A DNA stretch of 11,740 nucleotides from Rubrobacter sp. (GTDB taxonomy: Bacteria > Actinomycetota > Rubrobacteria > Rubrobacterales > Rubrobacteraceae). Positions within the stretch are counted from its first letter, which is position 1, and every line of letters starts with the position of its first letter. The DNA lies in the NCBI GenBank assembly GCA_016781705.1, contig JADDPV010000259.1:1-11740 (forward strand), given 5' to 3'. The position numbers and the translations under genes were made by a program. Under the pieces are notes generated by a model that had not been told where the DNA came from, did no database searches, and worked only from the letters and a program-made list of their open reading frames with translations. Shown here one piece after another: positions 7,862 through 11,740 of this stretch.

Positions 7862-9415
7862 CTAGAAGCGTTCGACGACGGTCTTGGCGAGCATGTGCTG
7901 GGGCAGATAGTCCGGGCCGCCGGCCTTCGAGTCGGTGCCCGAGAGCCCGAAGCCCCCGAAGGGCTGCACGCCGACCAGAGCGCCCGTGATGCCGCGGTTG
8001 AAGTACACGTTGCCTGCCCTGAACTCGCGGCGCGCCCGCTCCAGGTGATCGCGGTTCTTCGAGTAGACGCCGCCGGTAAGCCCGTAGGGCGTGTCGTTGG
8101 CTATCCGCAGGGCGTCCTCGAAGTCGCGGGCCTTTATCACCGAGAGGACGGGGCCGAAAATTTCTTCCTGCGCTATCCTCGCCCTCGGGTCCACCTCGCC
8201 GAAGACGGTCGGGGTGACGAAATATCCCGCCTTCGGGTCGCCGGGGTCCTCGCCCAGGAGGCGCTCGCCCTCGCCCTTGCCGGTCTCGATGTAGCCCGAG
8301 ACCTTCTCGAACTGGGCGTCGCTTATCACCGGGCCGACCGAGACGCCCGGGTCGTCCGGGACGCCGAGCTTGAGGGCCTGCGCCCCTTCCAGCACCTTCG
8401 CCAGCACCTCATCGTAGACGTCGGCGTGCAGGATGGCGCGGCTCGCGGCGCTGCACTTCTGGCCCGCGTTGCCGTAGGCGCTCTTCACTATGTCGGCGGC
8501 GGCGGACTCCAGGTCCGCGGAGTCGTCTATCACCATCGCGTCCTTGCCGCCCATCTCGGCGATGACGCGCTTGATCCAACGCTGGTCTTCCGTCCGCCTC
8601 GCCGCCAGCTCGTTGATCCTCAACCCCGTCTTCATCGAGCCGGTGAACGAGACGAATCGGGTTCGAGGGTCGGACACCAGGTAATCCCCGACCTCCGAGC
8701 CGTACCCGGGCAGGAAGTTCAAAACACCCTCGGGGAGCCCCGCCTCCTCGAAGACCTCCGCTACCTTCGCCCCGATGACGCTCGTGAACTCCGACGGCTT
8801 CATGACGATGGTGTTGCCGGCGACGATAGCCGCGCTGGACATGCCGGCGAGGATGGCGGTTGGGAAGTTCCAGGGCGCGATGACGACCCCGACGCCCATG
8901 GGCTGGTAGAAGTAGCGGCTCTCCTCGCCGGGGACGGCGTAGATCTCCACGCCGTCCTTCAGGCGCAGCATCTCGCGCGCGTAATATTCGAGGAAGTCTA
9001 TGCCCTCGGCGACCTGCGCGTCGGCCTCGGCCCAGGGCTTGCCGCCCTCGTAGACCTCCCAGGCCAGGAACTCGAACTTCCTGCGGCGCATAATGGCCGC
9101 CGCCCGCAACAGTATCCGCGCCCTCGCCTCCGGGGCGGCGCGGCTCCAGCTCTCGAACGCTCTTGTAGCCGTCTCAAGCGCCGCGTCCGCCTCGCGCTCG
9201 GTGGCGCGGGCGGTGCGCCCGACGACCCTCGAGGGGTCGGATGGGTTGACGGAGACTATCTCGCCGTCTGTCTCGACGCGCTCGCCGCCGATGATCGCCG
9301 GGTAGCTCCTGCCCAAAGCAGCGCCCACCTCCGCGAGGGCGGCGCGCATCTTCTCGACGTTCGTCCCGTCCGACCAATCGAGGTACGGCTCGTTCTCGTA
9401 TGGCATAAGACCCAT
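7862..9415 (-). CDS. pruA: L-glutamate gamma-semialdehyde (1-pyrroline-5-carboxylate) dehydrogenase
   Basis: Aldehyde dehydrogenase superfamily enzyme that oxidises glutamate semialdehyde, the open form of P5C, to glutamate with NAD+. It is the second step of proline catabolism. The product is 517 residues, almost the size of the Thermus thermophilus enzyme (516). Visible motifs are PWNFP (181-185) and MKPSEF (205-210) for cofactor binding, FTGS (257-260), the general base in EMGGKD (E287) and the catalytic cysteine in GQKCSA (C321). QEEIFGP and PFGGFGLSGTDSKAGGPDYL follow near the C-terminus. The latter is the typical P5CDH anchor-loop region, which supports this substrate over a generic aldehyde. 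The first ATG (9415) is preferred over the ATG three codons later because GGGGAGGAGC ends 5-6 nt before it. It lies 23 nt after the proline dehydrogenase stop, so the two are surely cotranscribed. It is a separate protein, not a PutA fusion. Confidence 0.96.
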   Translation of the reverse strand: MGLMPYENEPYLDWSDGTNVEKMRAALAEVGAALGRSYPAIIGGERVETDGEIVSVNPSDPSRVVGRTARATEREADAALETATRAFESWSRAAPEARARILLRAAAIMRRRKFEFLAWEVYEGGKPWAEADAQVAEGIDFLEYYAREMLRLKDGVEIYAVPGEESRYFYQPMGVGVVIAPWNFPTAILAGMSSAAIVAGNTIVMKPSEFTSVIGAKVAEVFEEAGLPEGVLNFLPGYGSEVGDYLVSDPRTRFVSFTGSMKTGLRINELAARRTEDQRWIKRVIAEMGGKDAMVIDDSADLESAAADIVKSAYGNAGQKCSAASRAILHADVYDEVLAKVLEGAQALKLGVPDDPGVSVGPVISDAQFEKVSGYIETGKGEGERLLGEDPGDPKAGYFVTPTVFGEVDPRARIAQEEIFGPVLSVIKARDFEDALRIANDTPYGLTGGVYSKNRDHLERARREFRAGNVYFNRGITGALVGVQPFGGFGLSGTDSKAGGPDYLPQHMLAKTVVERF

Positions 9416-9420
9416 TTCGC

Positions 9421-9430
9421 GCTCCTCCCC
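9421..9430 (-). promoter_or_regulatory. Ribosome binding site of the P5C dehydrogenase gene
   Basis: The minus strand reads GGGGAGGAGC inside the 23-nt gap after the proline dehydrogenase stop. Its spacing fits the ATG at 9413-9415 rather than the later in-frame ATG at 9404-9406. Confidence 0.75.
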
Positions 9431-9438
9431 AGCATCGT

Positions 9439-10374
9439 TTACTTCTTCTTGGATCCGTCCCGTTTGATGGTTCCCAAGATGCTCCCGATCACATCCCCGG
9501 CTACGTAGCGCGCTATCTTGGGGTTCTCCTTGAGACGCCGGGTGGAGTATTCGTACCAGTCCTCGCCGAAGGGCACGTAAACCCTGAGCTTGTGCCCGCT
9601 TCCGACGAGTATCGTGCGCAACTCCTCGTCCACCCCCAGGAGCGTCTGGAACTCGTAGCGGTCTTTGGGGACTTTCATCTGGTGGATCAGTCGCAGGGCG
9701 TGCCAGACGAGGTATCCGTCGTGGGTCGCGATGCCTACGTAGACCCCGCCCCGGAATAGCTCCTCCAGGAGCAGCACGTAGTTCCCTCGCACGGTGTCGA
9801 AGTCCTTGAAGGCGACCGCCCGCGGCTCGTCGTAGATGCCCTTGCACAGCCTGACCGAGACGCCCTCCCGCGTTAGCCTCTCCACGTCCGCTAGGCTGCG
9901 GCGCATGTACGCCTGGATCACGGCCCCGACGTTCTCGTGGTGCTCGTGCACGCCGAGGACGAGGTCCAGCGTGGCGGAGGTGTACGGCGAGTCCTCCATG
10001 TCCACCCGCACGAAGCGCCCCTTCCCGGCGGCGTACTCGACGATCTCCTCCAGGTTCGCCCGGCACAACCCCCCGTCCAGCGTGAGCCCCAGTGCCGTCA
10101 GCTTGACGGAGATACCGGAACTCAGGCCGTGCTCGTCGAGGGCGTCGAGGACCTCCTTGTACCGGCGCAGCGTCTCCGCGGCGTCGGACCTGTCTTTCGC
10201 GCCTTCGCCGAGTACGTCCACCGTGGCGACGCAGCCCTCGCGGTTCAGCTCGCGGATCTTCTCGATCATCTCTTCCACCCGCTCCCCGGCTATGTAGCGG
10301 CCGGAGATCCTCTTCACGATGGGCCGCGGAATGACGGTCACGGAGCTGGCTATGGCTTTGTCCAGAACGCTCAC
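9439..10374 (-). CDS. Proline dehydrogenase (stand-alone, FAD-dependent)
   Basis: Oxidises L-proline to P5C, passing electrons through FAD to the respiratory quinone pool; in the family it is a peripheral membrane enzyme. The product is 311 residues, matching monofunctional PRODH such as the Thermus enzyme (307) rather than bifunctional PutA. The TIM-barrel motifs appear in order: GISVKLTALG (87-96), VRVDMED (122-128), VIQAYMRRS (152-160), VRLCKGIYDEP (174-184), IATHDGY (215-221) and EFQTLLGV (241-248). YVPFGEDWYEYSTRRLKENP (266-285) follows, with the paired arginines R279/R280 that bind the substrate carboxylate. The start is GTG at 10374, supported by GGAGG 9 nt upstream (10384-10388). It is first in the operon with P5C dehydrogenase and, further on, glutamate dehydrogenase. 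It is transcribed divergently from an ArsR-type regulator. The C-terminus is lysine-rich (GSKKK). Confidence 0.95.
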   Translation of the reverse strand: MSVLDKAIASSVTVIPRPIVKRISGRYIAGERVEEMIEKIRELNREGCVATVDVLGEGAKDRSDAAETLRRYKEVLDALDEHGLSSGISVKLTALGLTLDGGLCRANLEEIVEYAAGKGRFVRVDMEDSPYTSATLDLVLGVHEHHENVGAVIQAYMRRSLADVERLTREGVSVRLCKGIYDEPRAVAFKDFDTVRGNYVLLLEELFRGGVYVGIATHDGYLVWHALRLIHQMKVPKDRYEFQTLLGVDEELRTILVGSGHKLRVYVPFGEDWYEYSTRRLKENPKIARYVAGDVIGSILGTIKRDGSKKK

Positions 10375-10487
10375 TTCTCGAAGCCTCCAACAGAGGGTTC
10401 GCGCTCTCCCTCGGAGATTTTACTTTACCGGCCATCCCCGCCGCGGGCCGCGCCAGGGTCGTCACGCGCCGGGTGCACGGGCAATTA

Positions 10488-10493
10488 ATTATA
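10488..10493 (-). promoter_or_regulatory. Candidate -10 element of the proline catabolic operon
   Basis: The minus strand has a perfect TATAAT in the only AT-rich patch of the area, about 114 nt before the proline dehydrogenase GTG. I see no clear -35 hexamer at 16-18 nt, so it may need an activator or be chance. The implied leader is about 105 nt. Confidence 0.45.
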
Positions 10494-10494
10494 C

Positions 10495-10502
10495 GGTTAA
10501 CC
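10495..10502. repeat. Palindrome GGTTAACC, possible operator half of the divergent region
   Basis: A perfect 8-bp palindrome lies between the two divergent -10 candidates. A second perfect palindrome, AATTAATT, lies at 10483-10490 and overlaps the minus-strand TATAAT by three bases. ArsR-family proteins bind AT-rich inverted repeats over their own promoters, so this is a plausible operator area. Neither palindrome is long enough to be diagnostic. Confidence 0.25.
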
Positions 10503-10521
10503 CATGTACGAGCAGGCACAT

Positions 10522-10530
10522 TGGTATATA
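10522..10530 (+). promoter_or_regulatory. Candidate extended -10 promoter of the ArsR-type regulator
   Basis: TGG followed by TATATA (10525-10530) gives an extended -10 shape, 27 nt before the start codon and just ahead of a good ribosome site. No convincing -35 is present. Imperfect inverted arms GCACAT (10516-10521) and ATGCGC (10533-10538) flank it, as an autoregulatory operator might. Confidence 0.4.
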
Positions 10531-10544
10531 GTATGCGCGACGTG

Positions 10545-10551
10545 AAAGGAG
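10545..10551 (+). promoter_or_regulatory. Ribosome binding site of the ArsR-type regulator
   Basis: AAAGGAG, 6 nt before the ATG at 10558-10560. It favours this ATG over the in-frame TTG one codon earlier. Confidence 0.75.
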
Positions 10552-10557
10552 TTATTG

Positions 10558-10938
10558 ATGCAAGAGAAGTTAATAGAACGAGGCGCGTTCCCCGAGATAG
10601 AGGTCGGGCGCGAGAGCGAAGAGATGTGCTCTCTGGCGCGCTCGTTCAATGGGTTCGCGAACTCGACGCGGCTCTCGATCCTGCTGCTCCTGGCGCGGCG
10701 GGGCGAGACGAAGGTCGGTGACCTGGTGAGCGAGCTAGATGCGCCGCAACCGCGCATCTCGGATCACCTGCGCTGCCTGTCGTCGTGTGGTTACGTCCAG
10801 GTGCGCCGCACGGGCCGCAACGCCTACTACTCGATCGCCGACGAGCGCGTCTTAGAGATGCTCCGTCTGGGAGATGCCCTGCTCCGCGACAACCTCGAGC
10901 ACTTCGAGACCTGCGAGGAAGGCAAGAGAGGCTACTAA
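10558..10938 (+). CDS. ArsR/SmtB-family winged-helix repressor with CmtR-like cysteines
   Basis: Small dimeric DNA-binding repressor of 126 residues. The family core is clear: ANSTRLSILLLLARRGETKV (34-53), then LVSELDAPQPRISDHLRCL as helix-turn-helix (56-74), then the wing YVQVRRTGRNAYYSIAD (79-95). The recognition helix carries C73-x3-C77 (CLSSC), and a third cysteine, C119, lies in the C-terminal tail (ETCEE). Mycobacterium tuberculosis CmtR, a Cd/Pb sensor, uses C57, C61 and C102: the same C-x3-C in the same helix, with nearly the same distance to the tail cysteine (41 against 42 residues). Metal or thiol sensing is therefore likely by analogy. A further cysteine, C24, sits near the N-terminus. 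No metal exporter or metallochaperone gene is next to it in the window. Its divergent neighbour is the proline operon, which it may or may not control. The family call is firm; the ligand is inferred. Confidence 0.92.
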   Translation: MQEKLIERGAFPEIEVGRESEEMCSLARSFNGFANSTRLSILLLLARRGETKVGDLVSELDAPQPRISDHLRCLSSCGYVQVRRTGRNAYYSIADERVLEMLRLGDALLRDNLEHFETCEEGKRGY

Positions 10939-10993
10939 CCGGCCCCAACGCGGACTCTACCGGATGTTGAGTATAAGGCTGGGCTGCACTTCC

Positions 10994-11117
10994 GGGGCTG
11001 CCCGGGTCTCCCCCTACGCTCCAGGTCGCCGGAGAAGGGGTAGCAGCCGAGGTCTTGCCGGTCGAGGCCGACCCCGCTGGCGATTCTAGATACCCCGGTA
11101 GCTACCCGGGCAGCCCC
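10994..11117. ncRNA. Candidate structured RNA or large bidirectional terminator, closed by a perfect 14-bp stem
   Basis: GGGGCTGCCCGGGT (10994-11007) is perfectly complementary to ACCCGGGCAGCCCC (11104-11117). The 96 nt between them can form inner helices, for example GGTCG (11024-11028) with CGACC (11069-11073), or a local hairpin using GGTCG at 11060-11064. GGTAGCTACC (11097-11106) is a palindrome overlapping the 3' arm, so an alternative fold exists. On the plus strand, size and some strings recall small bacterial SRP RNA: GGTCTCCCCCTACGCT on the 5' side, CCAGGTC, AGCAGCC, and a CAGCCCC end. However, the SRP core GGTCAGG-CCGGAAGG is not intact, and the CTCCC region lacks its usual GGG partner. 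It may be a divergent or decayed SRP-like RNA, an unknown RNA, or a terminator shared by the converging genes. The strand cannot be fixed. Confidence 0.35.
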
Positions 11118-11182
11118 ACCATCCTCCTCGCCGGCGCTGGTGGTTTGCGCCGCATGCCTCGCTGCTGACTCTACGCCTCACC

Positions 11183-11202
11183 GGAGGGCCGAAAGGCCAC
11201 CC
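11183..11202 (-). terminator. Candidate hairpin terminator of the GST-like gene
   Basis: On the minus strand, GGCC-TTTC-GGCC forms a 4-bp stem with a tetraloop. It extends past one mismatch by a G-U and two G-C pairs. It lies about 33 nt after the GST-like stop. There is no U-tract, so termination is a guess; high-GC actinobacteria often use hairpins without one. Confidence 0.3.
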
Positions 11203-11234
11203 GCCCCAGGAGATGGCGCGCGCGGCGCTGCGGG

Positions 11235-11740
11235 TCAGGCAGCGGCCTGGTAGCTCTTTCGGGCCTCGATCCTCTCCATCCAGGCGGCGACGCTCGGGTA
11301 GTCCTCTAAAGAGACCGTACCCTCGTCCACGAGCCCGCGAAGTTGGACGAAGTTGCCGGCGTGGGCGATATCGGCCAAAGAGTACTCGCCGACCAGGTAG
11401 TCATTACCCTCCAGCTGTTTCTCCAGCCGGGAGAGGGCATCCCGGAGCCTGTCGCGGGCCTCCCTTATCTTCTCCTCGGAGAAACCCCGCTGCCCACCGA
11501 CGCCGACCACGAACAGGGCCGGGAAGAAGTAATCGTCGGCGAAAGCCATCCAGGAGCGGACGAACGCCCTCTCTCTGGGATCTTCCGGCATCAAGGACAG
11601 CTGCTCGCGCACCACCTCGTCGAGGTATTCGTTCACCACGTTCGACTCGTAGAGGCTCGTGCCGTCCACGACGATGACCGGGACTTTGCCGTACGGGCTG
11701 ACGTTAAGGAACTCCTCGCTCTTGTTCGAGAGATCCACCT
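11235..11740 (-). CDS. Glutathione S-transferase family protein, N-terminus cut by window edge
   Basis: 168 codons are visible and the frame remains open through base 11740, so the true start lies outside. What is missing is roughly the first beta-alpha unit of the thioredoxin-like domain, which holds the catalytic Ser/Cys/Tyr; the chemistry therefore cannot be judged. The visible part starts near VDLSNKSEEFLNVSPYGKVP, where the cis-proline of the glutathione site is in GKVPVI. LYESNVVNEYLDE follows, holding the conserved E-S pair that contacts the gamma-glutamyl group. The all-helical C-terminal domain contains DYLVGEYSLADIAHA, the N-capping and hydrophobic-staple region typical of GSTs, and ends YPSVAAWMERIEARKSY. 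The stop is TGA at 11235-11237. The overall look is nearer SspA-like or dehalogenase-like GSTs than any specific detoxifying class. Many actinobacteria use mycothiol instead of glutathione, so the thiol used is uncertain. Confidence 0.88.
   Translation of the reverse strand, partial: VDLSNKSEEFLNVSPYGKVPVIVVDGTSLYESNVVNEYLDEVVREQLSLMPEDPRERAFVRSWMAFADDYFFPALFVVGVGGQRGFSEEKIREARDRLRDALSRLEKQLEGNDYLVGEYSLADIAHAGNFVQLRGLVDEGTVSLEDYPSVAAWMERIEARKSYQAAA

Larger units (their letters stand above)
10939..11234. other. Gene-free convergent intergenic region
   Basis: 296 nt between the stops of the plus-strand regulator and the minus-strand GST-like gene. No coding frame with recognisable motifs is present and I see no tRNA. 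It holds a 124-nt stem-closed element (10994-11117) and a second hairpin (11183-11202). GGGCTGC occurs twice on the left side (10981-10987 and 10995-11001). Confidence 0.6.

Noticed and set aside
7862..10519. The P5C dehydrogenase frame stays open upstream across the whole proline dehydrogenase gene, looking like one 885-residue protein or a PutA fusion.
   Set aside because: The upstream extension has no motifs, while all proline dehydrogenase motifs are in another frame with its own GTG, ribosome site and stop. A strong ribosome site marks the P5C dehydrogenase ATG at 9415. These are two proteins; the open extension is a high-GC artefact.
10555..10557. TTG as the start of the ArsR-type regulator.
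   Set aside because: The ATG directly after it has ideal 6-nt spacing from AAAGGAG, and the extra codon adds nothing to the domain.
10994..11117. The 14-bp inverted repeat as terminal repeats of a small mobile element (MITE-like).
   Set aside because: No matching target-site duplication flanks the arms, no second copy is in the window, and the interior has inner helices more like a folded RNA. A genome-wide copy search could reopen this.
10994..11117. A firm call of SRP RNA (ffs).
   Set aside because: The resemblance is real in scattered strings, but the conserved GGTCAGG-CCGGAAGG apical core and the expected pairing of the CTCCC segment are missing. It is kept only as a candidate structured RNA.

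Overview
The window is GC-rich, about two-thirds G+C by eye, and tightly packed. Long conserved genes lie almost entirely on the minus strand. The gene content is a 180-kDa-type NAD-glutamate dehydrogenase, Thermus-like stand-alone proline and P5C dehydrogenases, a PrpE-type acyl-CoA synthetase and a Uma2 relic. Together with frequent ATA and AGG codons, this suggests a deep-branching actinobacterium, perhaps Rubrobacter-like. The lineage is inferred from style and content, not shown by a marker gene.

Layout. Bases 1-1916 (minus) are prpE, cut by the left edge just before its stop codon. Bases 1917-2307 hold the prpE promoter and ribosome binding site, then non-coding DNA with a small hairpin and a T-box-like string. 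Bases 2308-2858 (plus) are a Uma2-family nuclease gene broken by three frameshifts. It points tail-to-tail at the 1618-residue NAD-glutamate dehydrogenase gene (2877-7733, minus). Upstream of that on the same strand are P5C dehydrogenase (7862-9415) and proline dehydrogenase (9439-10374). A short, locally AT-rich divergent promoter region (10375-10557) separates these from an ArsR-family regulator on the plus strand (10558-10938). Bases 10939-11234 carry no gene, but contain a 124-nt element closed by a perfect 14-bp stem and a second hairpin. A glutathione-S-transferase-like gene (11235-11740, minus) is cut by the right edge.

How the genes fit together. In transcription order, the three central minus-strand genes form a linear catabolic pathway: proline to P5C, P5C/glutamate semialdehyde to glutamate, and glutamate to 2-oxoglutarate plus ammonia. 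The first two are clearly an operon (23-nt gap). The glutamate dehydrogenase follows after 128 nt and could be read through or have its own promoter. PrpE would feed propionate into central metabolism and is separately promoted.

The most notable points are: an ArsR regulator carrying the cysteine pattern of the CmtR Cd/Pb sensor, placed head-to-head with the proline operon; the unexplained structured element at 10994-11117; and the decayed Uma2 gene. I see no convincing sign of a new defence or mobile system. Most of the window is ordinary central nitrogen and carbon catabolism.
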